Notes under the pieces: model-generated
The model's database searches: none
The model's input: the letters and a program-made list of their open reading frames with translations, nothing else
What the model was told of the DNA's origin: nothing
Position numbers and translations under genes: made by a program
NCBI GenBank assembly: GCA_024635475.1
Contig: JAGXIW010000003.1
Coordinates: 1 to 64,000 of the forward strand
Reading direction: 5' to 3'
DNA length: 64,000 bases
Origin: a bacterium
GTDB lineage: Bacteria; Patescibacteriota; Gracilibacteria; BD1-5; UBA6164
Shown here: in pieces, positions 21,189 through 31,886 of the stretch
Position numbering within the stretch: the first letter of the stretch is position 1
Layout: each line of letters starts with the position of its first letter

Positions 21189-21785
21189 TTAAAATGGTAA
21201 ACTCATATTACTATCTTCATCTATCTCTTCTTTTTCATCATCTTCTGATTCATTTATATAAACTTTATTTATATTTTTATAAAAGTCTTTTCTAAGCATA
21301 ATTCAACCAGCTGTTATCATTATTCAAGCACATATTTCTCATATTATTCAAGCTCCATAAATTATATCAGCTGAAAAATGTTGTAATCAAGATACAAAAT
21401 TTAAAGCATTTATAGATACGACTATGATAAAAACTCAGCTCATAATAATTAGAGAGAAATCTTTTATATGTGAATCTATACTCATTTTCAATTTTTCTTT
21501 ATTCTTTTTTGAAAAAATCAAAAAAGTAATAAATATTTGTAATAAAAGAAGTGTTACTCATGTTTTTCAAACAAAATCAGAAAATGAAGAATATACATTT
21601 CAAGAAGTTGTAGATGTAGAATCAACCCAATTTAAAAAAAGTGAAATAAATCAAAACACCACTCAAGCTAAGACAATTTTTTTTGAAGTAGATAAATTAA
21701 ATCACTTGAATTTTATCAAATCAATAGTCTGTAACAATTGTCTTTTGATTTTTCTGCTTTTTGCTCTATCCTTGTAATAGTCCAT
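21189..21785 (-). CDS. Four-TM membrane protein
   Basis: A 198-residue protein with about four hydrophobic segments (IVLAGVVFGFISLFLNW, VTLLLLQIFITFLIF, FSLIIMSGVFIIVVSIN, and a Gly-rich last helix ending GIMITAGGIM). An acidic cytoplasmic tail (ESEDDEKEEIDED) follows. The first 30 residues are basic. I do not recognise the family. It is the first gene of a reverse operon with ilvA and ridA (4-bp gap), which raises the possibility of an amino-acid-related membrane function, but nothing in the sequence proves transport. Confidence 0.7.
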
Positions 21786-21873
21786 ATAAAATTATAAAAA
21801 ATAAAAATATGTTTACTAATCAAAAAATATTTTTATAATATCTTTAAAATATTTTTCTTAAGTATATACAAAA

Positions 21874-22125
21874 ATGTATAAAAATAAAATAAAAATAGAA
21901 AATAAATTTTTTGATTTTGTTGGATTTATTTTTAGTTTTTTTTATTCTACAATGAAAAGTCTTAATATATTCTTTTCAAATAAAACAATTAAAATCAAAA
22001 CAATCTTTTTTGACTTTTTTGATTTTATTTTCAGATTATGGCCAAAATACTTTTGGAAAAAACCAACTTTTTACAAAATCTGAAGATTCTTCAAAGATTT
22101 AATTGATTTTTTATTTTATAGGTAA
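21874..22125 (+). CDS. Small basic Phe-rich protein
   Basis: An 83-residue protein, extremely rich in Phe, Lys and Ile (IKTIFFDFFDFIFRLWPK). A single TGA codon (Gly) interrupts the ORF-track version at residue 69; the real stop is TAA at 22123. Hydrophobic stretches are broken by lysines, so it looks amphipathic rather than transmembrane. No family recognised. It lies 72 bp upstream of a prepilin-like gene. It could be a real small protein or a chance ORF in AT-rich DNA. Confidence 0.35.
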
Positions 22126-22197
22126 TGGTATTTTAGAAAATTTAAAATACAAAATATAGATAAAATTAAAGAAAATGTTTATTAATAAAAACAATTT

Positions 22198-23424
22198 ATG
22201 CAAAATATAAAAAATAATATAAAGTGTAAAATGCAAAATGCAGGAAATAATAAAATCCTAAGCTCTACATTATATATTCTAAATTCTAGTAAAAAAGCTT
22301 TTTCACTTGTAGAAATATTAATTTGAATTACTCTTTTTTCTGTAATTATAACATCGTGATTTTATGCTTTTTCTGCAGTTTCAATATGAAAAATAAAATT
22401 GATTTGAGAAACAGATATAGAAAAAGAATCTTACTTCTTTTCTGAAAAACTTTTTGAAGAAATAAAAAAATGATGACTTATAGATTATGAAGAGTATTTT
22501 AATAGAAAAGTAATTTGAGATACTACTTATTTAAGCTGACACTATGCAATTCCAACATGATTTTGAAATTTTGGTTCTGGTTGAAATGTAACAACAGGTA
22601 CTTATTGAGATTATTTTTATTTTTGTAGAAGTTGAGATGGAGCTTCTATGTGAACATGATGATGTTATAACACTATTTATAATAACTACTCTTCTGCAAG
22701 TATAGATACAAAACCTCAGAGATTTTGACAATATACATATCAATTTATGGATTATAATTCAAATATGAATAATGATATCCCTATATTATGAGATGAGGAC
22801 TGAATAAATTGATTAATATGAGATGATGATGATGAAAATATATGAATCTGACCTGAGACTTTTGCTAATTCATGAGAGGTTCAAGAACTTTATTTGATAA
22901 GTTGAGATAAAAAAACTAGGACTTTTTTTAGATGGAGAGTTGTAACTGATCCTGATAAACCAACAAGTGTTAATAATTGTGATTTTACTTCTCAAAAAAT
23001 TCCAACTTGAACATGATGTCTTGGAAAAATTGAATTTCTTAAATTGGATTTAAAAGATTGGTGAATAAATCACTCTAAATCAACTTGATCATGAATTTAT
23101 GATTGAAATCCTGATACTTGGATAATTAAGCCAGATTTTGCATGAAGTTGATCAATTATAGCTTGAAGTAATACTTGAAATTATCGGGTTTCATTATTTC
23201 CAAAATCTATAAATGTAAAAAATGTAAAATTTTTTCTTTTTCCAAATAAGGATCTAAATTTATCATGGAAAGATCCTTTAACAAGTTCAAACTTTTCTCC
23301 TTATCTAAGAATAAAATATACTTTAACTCCTAGTCGGATTAATAGAAAATGAATAAAATGAACTATCCCAGAATTGACTTTTTCTACAACAATTACTTTA
23401 AGTGATTTATTTAGTCAGAAATAG
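22198..23424 (+). CDS. Prepilin-like protein with type III/IV N-methylation motif
   Basis: A 408-residue protein. After a 32-residue leader comes KKAFSLVEILIGITLFSVII, the prepilin cleavage and N-terminal hydrophobic helix with Phe/Ser at the cleavage junction and Glu+5. The long extracellular part is rich in Gly, Ser, Asn and Tyr and has several Cys. This is typical of a minor or large pilin/pseudopilin exported by type IV pilus machinery. The start may be internal (a second Met precedes the motif). The next gene has the same leader, so the two probably form one surface fibre module. Confidence 0.8.
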
Positions 23425-23501
23425 AATTTTAGAATATTAGAAATTCAGATTTTTAGAAAAATTTAAAACAAACAACTCTTAATCTCTTATACTTTTAGTT
23501 T

Positions 23502-24395
23502 ATGCAAAATAATAATAAAAAAGCTTTTTCTCTTATAATTGCAATGTTTCTAATGATTATAACTAGTTTACTAGCTTTGTATTTACTAGAATATATAATC
23601 CCTTTCATAAGAAATACTAAATGAATGGAAAACTGAACAAAAGCTTATTATGAAGCTAATAAATGAATAGAAGATGTACTTTTTTCTATGAAAGATAAAG
23701 ATGCTTATTTTGAAACTGGTAAAACAGATATTGTATCATATAGTTCGGGATATTATTATTCTCTAGTATCTACATGATCTAGTATACCTTTAATATGAGA
23801 CTGAACTAGTGAATTTGATACTAATTATAATAAGATTTCAATTTCAAATCCTGTACAACTTTTATTAAAATGAAGTATCTCTATTGCAAATTGGGCTAAT
23901 GTTAAATTTTATTTCAAAGTTCCTCAATTTGATGATAGTTGAAGTGATATTTTATTCTCATGATGAACAAGTATTCCGATTATAAATTGGCAATTATCTT
24001 CAAATACAGAAACCCTAAATTCTAGTTGAAGTCAAGTTATGTATGGTAATATAAATTCTTCAACTTGAAGTCTTACAACATTTCAACTTAGTACTAAAGA
24101 TTGATATACTCTAGCTTGAAGCTGAAAAACTTTTTCACAATTCTATGCTGAGCAAAATTGTAATAATTCTGGATGTATTTTAAAACTTTCAGTTGTAAAT
24201 GAATTAAAAACAAATACTTGAAAAAAAATACCTTATTTAGAATATAAAATAGAATTTCCTGTCTGAATTAAAGTAGCAAATTATTATGGAAAAATAAATT
24301 CTCATTGAAAATCAACTTGATATAGAAAAGATTTAAAATTGTATATTCCACAACAAACAACTATTGAAGCCTTTGATTTTACTGTTTTTCAATAA
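23502..24395 (+). CDS. Pilin-associated protein, PilX-like
   Basis: A 297-residue protein beginning MQNNNKKAFSLIIAMFLMII, a prepilin-like leader and hydrophobic segment in which Glu+5 of ordinary pilins is replaced by Ala, as in PilX-type minor components. The remainder is Ser/Thr/Asn-rich with beta-strand character and two close Cys (QNCNNSGC). It probably assembles with the preceding prepilin-like protein. Its last 17 bp overlap the end of convergent miaA. Confidence 0.7.
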
Positions 24396-25284
24396 ACTTA
24401 TCATATTTTCTAAACCAAGTTAATTGTCTTTTTGCATAATTTCTTGTATTCTGTGCTATTTGCTGTATAGCCTCGTCTAGTGTAATAATTCAATTTAAGT
24501 GTGAAATAATCTCTTTGTATCATATAGTTTCCATACCAAAATCTGATTCTTTATATCACATTTTCAGTAATTTTTTTACTTCATCTATTAATCACATTTC
24601 GATCATTATATTTACTCTTCTATCTATCCTATCATAAAGAACTTTTCTATTTCCATCATAAGGATTTACAAAAAAAGTATCGTATTTTAACTCTTTTTCT
24701 CATATAAATTCACTTTTTGCAATTCCAGTCATAGTTTTTACTTCTATTGCTCTTATAACATATCTAAGATTATTTGAATGGATAGTTTTTGCATACTCGG
24801 GATCTAGCTTTATAAGTTTTTCGTAAACAAATTCATTTCAATATTTTTTGGCTTCAGTTTCTAATTGCAATCTTAATTCCTTATTTGGCTCAACCTTTGG
24901 AATGGTAAAATCGTAAATCAAACTATCTATATAAAGTCCTGTTCATCAGCATAAAATAGGGATTTTTTTATTATTCCATAAATTTTCCATAATTTTTATA
25001 GCTTCATTTTTAAATTGTCATACAGAATATTGTATGTCTGGAGTTATTATATCTATCATATGATGTCCTACTCATTGCATCTCTTCCTTTGTGATCTTAG
25101 CAGTTCCTATATCCATAAACTTAAAAATCTGTCTACTATCTGTAGATATAATCTCAGTATCTAAAGTTTTTGCAATATCTATACTAATAGCAGTTTTTCA
25201 GCATGCTGTTGGACCATAAATAACTATAAGTTTTTTATCTCATTTTTTATCTAAAAATTTTTGTAATTGTTCTTTTGAAAACAT
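24379..25284 (-). CDS. miaA: tRNA dimethylallyltransferase
   Basis: A 301-residue enzyme that transfers a dimethylallyl group to A37 of tRNAs that read U-starting codons. The P-loop is [15 protein letters not shown] (its Gly is TGA), followed by [17 protein letters not shown] and [26 protein letters not shown] is the substrate-tunnel region, and the C-terminal [17 protein letters not shown]-like block is present ([17 protein letters not shown]). In this code-25 host, tRNAs reading U-starting codons include the Gly UGA decoder, a possible target. Convergent with the upstream pilin-like gene by 17 bp. Confidence 0.95.
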
Positions 25285-25326
25285 AGTTTTTGGAGTTATA
25301 TTTTATCAGTGTATATATTTGTCATT

Positions 25327-25800
25327 CTACATTTTCAAACTCAATGCTCATAAATAACATATAGCAATAGCATCAGCTACATCATCTGGTTTTGGAACTT
25401 CATCTAGTTTAAAAAATATTTTTATAGCATTTTGGATTTGTTGTTTTGTGGCTTTTCCATTTCAAGCTATATACTTTTTAACTTCAAGTGGAGTGTATTC
25501 TATAATTTCTATATTATTTTTCATAAATTCATAAATAATAACTCCTCTTGCTTCAGATACACTTATTCAAGTTTTTATATTATTTGTAAAATATAATTTT
25601 TCTATACATGCTAGATCTGGATTATGTCTTTTTATAAGAGCTTTTAAATCAGTTCATATTTCAAGTAATTTAAGAGCATTGTCTATCTTTGGAATAGTTT
25701 TTATGATACCATAATCAAGTAAAGAAATAGAATTTCATTCTTTTTTACTAATAGCATATCAAACGGTGGTAGTTCATGGATCTATTCAAATAATTATCAT
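25327..25800 (-). CDS. ruvC: Crossover junction endodeoxyribonuclease RuvC
   Basis: A 157-residue Holliday-junction resolvase. It starts MIIIGIDPGTTTVGYAI, with the first catalytic Asp and conserved glycines encoded by TGA. Later [14 protein letters not shown] (catalytic Glu) and [17 protein letters not shown] (catalytic Asp pair) complete the acidic site. Length is slightly below the usual 170. It lies 42 bp upstream of miaA on the same strand. ruvA and ruvB are not in the window. Confidence 0.94.
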
Positions 25801-25848
25801 AAAAACAAAGTATTGACAAATTAAATAAATAATTTAAAACTTAATATA

Positions 25849-25877
25849 TTTGACATTATAATAATAATATGTCATAA
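25849..25877 (+). promoter_or_regulatory. Sigma70-type promoter upstream of a small ORF
   Basis: TTGACA at 25849-25854, a 17-bp spacer and CATAAT at 25872-25877 form a good consensus promoter, 56 bp before the ATG at 25933. A second TTGACA lies at 25812. Confidence 0.5.
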
Positions 25878-25932
25878 TATATATGTGTGTAGTTATTATT
25901 TCTTAACCTTTATATTTTATGATATAAATAAT

Positions 25933-26094
25933 ATGAAAAATTACAACAAAAAAAGAAAAATCCTTTTTGATAACACTTTGTTAGATAAAATAGTTAATTC
26001 TATAATTATAACGGAACAGGAAAAGCTTAATTTTTTGAAATATCTAGCCTATCTAACAAGTACAGAAAAAAAGGAATTATCTCTATTGATTTAA
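25933..26094 (+). CDS. Small protein, 53 residues
   Basis: The ORF from ATG 25933 has no TGA and ends at TAA 26092. It is basic at the N-terminus (MKNYNKKRKILFDNTLLDK), then helical (ITEQEKLNFLKYLAYL), ending in a hydrophobic Leu-Leu-Ile. A good promoter precedes it and a strong hairpin terminator follows within 10 bp, so the segment is a discrete transcription unit. The upstream extension in the ORF track to 25885 adds an unlikely Phe/Tyr-rich stretch. Family unknown. Confidence 0.55.
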   Translation: MKNYNKKRKILFDNTLLDKIVNSIIITEQEKLNFLKYLAYLTSTEKKELSLLI

Positions 26095-26097
26095 GAA

Positions 26098-26141
26098 ATT
26101 ATAAAAAGCTTGATTAAAAATTTAATCAAGCTTTTTATAAT
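26098..26141 (+). terminator. Strong intrinsic terminator
   Basis: A perfect long stem, ATTATAAAAAGCTTGATTAA and its complement, with T tract on the right arm. Located 3 bp after the 53-residue ORF. Confidence 0.85.
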
Positions 26142-26163
26142 ATTAAGAAAAAAATGGACTAAT

Positions 26164-26254
26164 TGTCATTCTGAGCCTAAGCGAAGAATCCCTTAAACAA
26201 TGTTTTGTGCATTTATTAAGGTTAAAGGGATACTTCGTTTCTCTCAGTATGACA
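26164..26254. repeat. 91-bp dispersed palindromic element, copy B
   Basis: Starts TGTCATTCTGAGCCTAAGCG and ends CTCAGTATGACA. It matches copy A (10226-10316) in length and most of its sequence. Intergenic, between the small-ORF terminator and the sugar nucleotidyltransferase gene. Confidence 0.8.
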
Positions 26255-26375
26255 GATAAAAATTATAAATTTCTTTTATACTTTATTTTTAAAACGATAT
26301 CCCAAAAAAACTTGAATTTTTACAAAAAAACATACAATGTTATAGATAAAAAAATATCCTATAAAAATATTTATT

Positions 26376-27554
26376 ATGAAAGCAGTTATATTGGCAGCTT
26401 GAGAATGATCTAGACTTAGACCATTTACTGATACCACTCCAAAACCACTTATCAAGATTTTTTGAAAACCTATTATTGAATATACTTTGGATTCATTGAG
26501 CCAGTATGTAGATGAATTTATAATAGTCGTAAAATATAAACAATCTTTGTTTAGGAATCTCTATAAAGATAAATATAAAGATGTTAAAATAACATATATA
26601 GAACAGTGAGAGGAAAAATGAACTTGAGCAGCAATAAAAAACTTAAATATAAAATGAGATTTTTTGATTTTAAATTGAGATAGTATTTTTGATGATAAAG
26701 ATTTACTTAGATTATATAAACTAGACTGATATGGTTGTCTGGTTAAAAAAGTTACCAATCCTGAAAGATACTGAATTTTTAAATTAAACAAAAAAGATGA
26801 AGTTGTAGCAATTGTAGAAAAACCTGAAAATTATGTATGAGATTTGGCTAGTTTATGAGTTTATAAAGTAAATGATAAAATAATAACTTATTTAAATGAA
26901 GTAAGTCCATCAAAAAGATGAGAAATAGAAATTACAGACTCTCTAAACTTATTTATAAAGAATTTTTCTTTTAGATTAAAAAAAATAAAGTGAGAATTTA
27001 TTGATATATCTTATCCTTGGGACATACTTGGAGCCAATTATTATTTTTTAAATACTATAATAAATTCAGCTTTTGAATGAATTGTAGAAGAAAATGTTAA
27101 AATAAAATGAATTGTAAAACTAGCAAAATGAGCAATACTAAAATCATGAACTTATATAGAATGAAATGTATGTATATGAGAAAATACTATTGTATGACCA
27201 AATGTTTATATAAGATGAAATACTGTAATATGAGATAATTGTAAAATATGAAATGCTTGTGAAATTAAAAATAGTTCTATTTGAGATAATACAAATGTAG
27301 CTCATCTAAGTTATATCTGAGATTCTGTTATTTGAAATAATGTAAATGTGTGAGGTTGATTTATAAGTGCTAACCTAAGACATGATAATAAAAATATACA
27401 AATTCCTATTAAATGAATTTTAACTCAAAGTTGACTTAGAAAATTTTGATGTATAATTGGCGACAATGCGAAGTTATGAATAAATACATCCACTTATCCT
27501 TGAAGAATTATTGAAACTTGAGCATTTACAATGCCTTCGGAAATTATTAAATAA
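26376..27554 (+). CDS. Sugar-1-phosphate nucleotidyltransferase (GlmU/RmlA-like)
   Basis: A 392-residue two-domain enzyme. Residues 1-230 are the GT-A-like pyrophosphorylase fold with MKAVILAAGEGSRLRPFTD (the nucleotide-binding Gly-x-G-x-R loop), KPLIKIFGKPIIEYT and LILNGDSIFDD (metal Asp). Residues 240-392 are a left-handed beta-helix of hexapeptide repeats (GENTIVGPNVYI, GDNCKIGNACEI, GGGFISANLRHDN), as in GlmU or archaeal-type bifunctional enzymes. It makes a nucleotide-activated sugar for envelope polymers and may acetylate as well. It precedes an M23 peptidase gene by 10 bp, so a cell-wall context is plausible. Confidence 0.9.
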
Positions 27555-27564
27555 TACAAAAACT

Positions 27565-28734
27565 GTGAAAAAATCCTCGTTTATAAAATATTTCTCTTTA
27601 TTAATAATATTATTAATTGCTTGACTCTCTTTTTTTACTACATTTTGAGCTAGTATCTTTATGCAAGATGTAAAATTGGTATATAAGTTATCAAATAACA
27701 TCTATATTAATTCAGAAACATTAAATAAAGGCCTTTTTGTTTATAAAAGTAGTACAGACATAAGTGATGCATATTTTCAATCATCATGTGAAACTGAAAC
27801 AAAATATATTACTAAAAAAGATGACTTATATTTATTTGAATTATCTGTAATAGATAAAAATTGTTCAAATGATATTTTCTTTTTAAAATCAAAAATATGA
27901 ATTTTAAATGAAACAAAATTAAATCTAGTTTCTGATTCTGAAATTTATGCTTTACTACTTGATTACTCTTCAAAAGACTTAAATAATATATTAAATTCTG
28001 CAAACAAAAAATCTAGTGGATTGAAGATTTTTACTACTTATAAAAATAATGTACTTAATGATAAATATAATTTTTCAAATAAAAAAAGAATTTATGAAGA
28101 ACTTATTTATAAATGAAATATGATAAAAACAATTTTAGAAAAAAGAGAGTTAAAATATTCTATTCCAGTACTTTGATATGAATTACCAACAAAAAATCCT
28201 ATAAAATTTCCTAATGCTTGAAGACCTTATAGAGCCTGATTAACTGATTGAATTCATCATTCTTGGGATATTGATGCTCCTTTTTGAACAAAAGTTGTAG
28301 CACTTGATGATGGAATAATCATTAGAATTGTAAAAAATTGGGATAAAACAGACTTATCAAATTTAAGAAAATCAAAAAATTTAACAAAAGAGGATAAAAT
28401 GAGAAATTTAGATATATATAGATGAAATCAAATATGGATAAAAACTATGAAATGAGAACTTGTTATGTATGCTCATCTTGATAAAGTGGTAGATTCACTT
28501 AAAGAATGAATAATAGTAAGTAAATGAGATTATATAGGTAATATATGAGTTACTTGAGTTCCTGAAGAATGATACAATGATTACCATCTTGATTTCTCGG
28601 TTTCAGAAAATCCTTATAATCTATGAAAAGTATGAAGTTATGATATAGTTGATTATATGTCTTGGCCATGGAAATTTAAATGAAAATCAAAAGACTATAT
28701 TCTTGAAAATCAAAATGATATTTTTGGGAAATAA
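27565..28734 (+). CDS. M23 family metallopeptidase
   Basis: A 389-residue exported protein starting at GTG 27565, which gives an N-terminal membrane/signal helix (SLLIILLIAGLSFFTTFGAS-like). Residues about 230-360 form the lysostaphin-type M23 domain: HHSWDIDAPFGTKVVA contains the H-x3-D zinc pair and is followed by VMYAHLDKV. The closing motif reads DYHLDFSV where the family has H-x-H: the first His (the presumed catalytic base) is kept, but the second (zinc ligand) is Asp. M23 enzymes cut peptidoglycan cross-bridges; the altered ligand could alter or abolish this. The start is ten bases after the sugar nucleotidyltransferase stop. Confidence 0.85.
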
Positions 28735-28740
28735 CAAGAG

Positions 28741-29418
28741 CTAAACTCTCCAATCAATTTCTTTTTTACCAAGTTTTTTTAATATTTCGTTTGTCTTACT
28801 AAAAGGTTTGCTTCAAAAAAATCAATTATAAGCTGAAAATGGTGAAGGATGAGCTGATTCAATCACAAAATGCTTAGTAGTATCTATTAAGCTTTTTTTA
28901 TTTTTTGCAAAGTTTCACCACAATATAAATACAATTCAAGTCTTTTTATCTGAAATAGTTTTAATAACTTTGTCTGTAAAAGTCTCCCATCAAATTTTGC
29001 TATGACTTGCTGGAAGTCCAGATTTTACAGTCAATATTGCATTAAGCATAAAAACTCACTCTCTCGTCCATTTTTCTAGATTTCAACTATTTGGAATTTC
29101 TAATCAGATATCCTCTTTAAGTTCCTTAAATATATTTTTAAGTGATGGAGGTAATTTTATAGAATCTTCTACTGAAAAACAAAGTCAGTGTGCTTGAGAC
29201 GGACGATGATATGGATCTTGACCAAGTAAAACTACTTCAATTTTATCAAATGAAGTGTAATTAAAAGCATTAAATATATTTGATAGAGTTGGATAAATTG
29301 TAGTTCATGATTCTATATCTGAATCAATTTGTTTTTTAATTTCTTTAAAATAATCTTTCTCAAATTCACTTTTTAGCACTTCTAGCCAGGAATTATCCAT
29401 TTTTATTTCTTGAGTCAT
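28741..29418 (-). CDS. ung: Uracil-DNA glycosylase
   Basis: A 225-residue family-1 UDG. The water-activating loop is [20 protein letters not shown] (Gly is TGA), with the catalytic Asp and Tyr of QDPYH. The uracil-binding and Leu-loop regions are IVFILGGNFAKN and [20 protein letters not shown]. It removes uracil arising from cytosine deamination; dcd at 7105 makes dUTP, so the two functions are linked. A second Met lies at codon 7. The gene is convergent with the M23 gene by 6 bp. Confidence 0.95.
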
Positions 29419-29433
29419 AATTTGTGTTAAAAA

Positions 29434-29469
29434 TTAAAAAACTTATATTTTAAAATATAAGTTTTTTAA
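29434..29469. terminator. Terminator after prs
   Basis: A perfect 36-bp palindrome TTAAAAAACTTATATTTT and its complement, with T tracts in both orientations. It lies between the prs stop and the start of ung, on the reverse strand. Confidence 0.85.
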
Positions 29470-29487
29470 TGATTTTTACAAGTTTTA

Positions 29488-30381
29488 TTATACTACTTTC
29501 TCTATTAATTCTTGTATACTCAATATTTTCATATTTAATACATCCTTTGCTCTGTTTATATTTTCTGGGATTGTATCTGTAACCGTTAAGTTATCCAATT
29601 TTTCTGAAAGTCTTATATGTGAATTATTTGGAAAAACTCAATGTGTTGCAAATGCTCATACACTTTTTGCTCATAATTCCCTCAATTTATCTGCAGTTTG
29701 AATTATTGTACCTCAAGTTTGAATTAAATCATCTAATATTATTGTATCTTTTCATTTTGGATTTCATTCTTTTACTGAAATTATTCTTTTATCTCAATCT
29801 CTTACTTTTGAACAAACAATTGTATCATAATCTTTAAAATCTCTTCAAAATCTTTTATAAGCTCATTCATCAGGAAATACTATACTTTTTCATTCTATTT
29901 CATTTTTCAATAAATTCATAGCTGTATGAGTTTCTGTATTTACTTTATGAGAATCAAATAAAAATCTTTCAACCAAAGCATGTATATCAAATATATGAAT
30001 TGATGTTTTTCATTCTCTTCAAGATGGAATATTACTTATTATATCAGCAAAATATCTTGCTGTCGCTATTTGTCATTTTGTATCAATTCTTTCCATAGTT
30101 CAAACTGGAAAATATGGTAAAATTATTCTAACTTTATTTGCACAATAATCTATAATTCACTTAATTGCAGCATAATTTAGAAATAAATCTTCAGGGCGAG
30201 AAAAATCTCATATATAAGTTACTTCTTTATGCTCAATTACTTCTTTAACTTTATTAATAAATATATTTGGCCAAGTATCAGGAAACTTATCGAAACTTAC
30301 ATTAGCATGATTTAAATTTTTTTCTTTTGATATCTTTTCTCATAGATAATTAAAATTTGGATGTGTTACTATTGTATTCAT
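29488..30381 (-). CDS. prs: Ribose-phosphate pyrophosphokinase (PRPP synthetase)
   Basis: A 297-residue enzyme, with the PRPP-binding motif IILDDLIQTGGTIIQTA and an IHIFDIHALVERFLFD segment that corresponds to the catalytic DxHxxQ-like region. The N-terminal half includes EVTYIGDFSRPEDLFLN. It makes PRPP from ribose-5-phosphate and ATP for purine, pyrimidine and cofactor synthesis. It is slightly shorter and more divergent than typical Prs. It lies 17 bp downstream of the MazG-APRT fusion gene on the same strand, a coherent nucleotide-salvage pair. Confidence 0.88.
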
Positions 30382-30398
30382 AATCAAGTAATTAAATA

Positions 30399-31388
30399 TT
30401 AAGAATAAGAAAGCAAGGTATCAATTTTGTATCAATCTAATTTTCTTCTTGATTCTAAAAGAGTAAGTTCTTTTTCATCTAAAGATATAACAAATGATAG
30501 ATTATTTACAACTCATCCTAAACTTTCTACTAAATCAATCGCTGCTTTTATTGTTCATCCTGTTGCCAATAAATCATCTATTAATGATACTTTTTGTAAT
30601 TTTTCTATACTTCATTCTTGAATTTCTAAATTATCTTTTCAGTATTCTAATCAGTAAGAAACTCATTTTGTAATTCAAGGAAGTTTTCATTTTTTTCTAA
30701 GCATTACAAAAGGGATTCACAATTCTTTTGCAACCAAGCTTCAAAATATAAATCCTCTTGCATCAAGTCACCCAATTACATCAGAATCAGTACAATTTTT
30801 AGCCATTTCTTTTACTGCAAATTTTAAAGATTCTTTTGATTTCAACATTGGAGAAATATCTTTGAAATTGATTCAGGCTTTTGGAAATCATTCATAATTT
30901 TCAATGTAATCTCATAAATCAATTTGTGGTTTATACAATTCTTTTCTTGCATCAAATTTCAGAGTATTTCTTTTTATTATCTGACTTAAATCCATAGTTG
31001 GATCGCTGTAATTTAACACTGCTTTTACTAAATCACTTGTTATTTCTTGAACATCTTCGATTTTTACATTTTCTCTTGAGTACCTATTCCTTAATCATTG
31101 AATTTTACTGTTCCATTTTCAAGTTAAAATTGCTAATTTACTTGAATTAATTTCAGTTTTTTCTGAATCTGTATTAATATCTATTCATAATTCTTCACAA
31201 ACTGAAAGTATGTTTATTATTACATCTCAAGCCTCTTTATACATCTCTTCATTATCTCAATTCAAATTTGCTTCAATTAATTCTCCAACTTCTTGTGTAA
31301 CTTTATTTAGTACATCATCTAGACTTATATGTGAATAAGTTTCTATACTTTTATATTCGCTCATTTGTTCATTTAATCTTGTTTTCAT
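30399..31388 (-). CDS. apt: MazG-like NTP pyrophosphohydrolase fused to adenine phosphoribosyltransferase
   Basis: A 329-residue protein. The N-terminal 100 residues carry the MazG-type E-x-x-E...E-x-x-D metal site (EVGELIEA, then EAGDVIINIL), usual for all-alpha NTP pyrophosphatases. Residues about 150-329 are APRT: NFKDISPMLKS, GGLDARGFIFGSLVAKELG, RKKGKLPG, YGLEYGKDNLEI and the PRPP loop LIDDLLATGGTIKAA. It would convert adenine and PRPP to AMP. The MazG part may remove NTPs or aberrant nucleotides. Adjacent to prs, which supplies PRPP. No stop or frameshift separates the domains. Confidence 0.88.
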
Positions 31389-31417
31389 AGTTTTTTAAAT
31401 TAAAAAGTAAATAATTA

Positions 31418-31726
31418 TTAAGGAATTTGAAATTTAATTGTTGTAGTTCAAGTATAATCTTCATTGTATCAAGGAAAATCACTTGTAACTTTTATATCTT
31501 GATATCCTAATCAGTTTAATAAATCTCTGATTTTTTCATCAGCATCAGTGCATGTATCAGCTTTAAGAGTAATATCAATTTTCTTTTTAAAAGCGGCTAC
31601 TGATTTAAGTATTTCACTTTCAAGTGCATTTCTTGTCTTTTCGCTTACTTCATTTTGTAAAGCTTTTAATCTATCTTCTGGAGACATTTTTTCAATCATT
31701 TCTGATGCTTCTTTTGCATTTAACAT
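31418..31726 (-). CDS. Small hypothetical protein, 102 residues
   Basis: ORF-track entry 31511-31726 continues past a TGA (Gly) to TAA at 31418. The first half is helical (AKEASEMIEKMSPEDRLKAL), the second includes a Cys (LKADTCTDADEKIRDLL) followed by a beta-rich C-terminus (YNEDYTGTTTIKFQIP). No family recognised. It lies 29 bp upstream of the MazG-APRT gene in the same direction and may be co-transcribed. Confidence 0.6.
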
Positions 31727-31886
31727 ATTTCTTTAAATTAGATAATAAATGTAAGCCTAATATAATCTCTTTTTGAAAAAATAATTTTAAATGATACATT
31801 TGTAACAATATTATTTGTATATTTTTATATTTTGTTTATAATAAGAGATATAGTACTTAATATATTTTTGTAACTGTTTGTAACTT

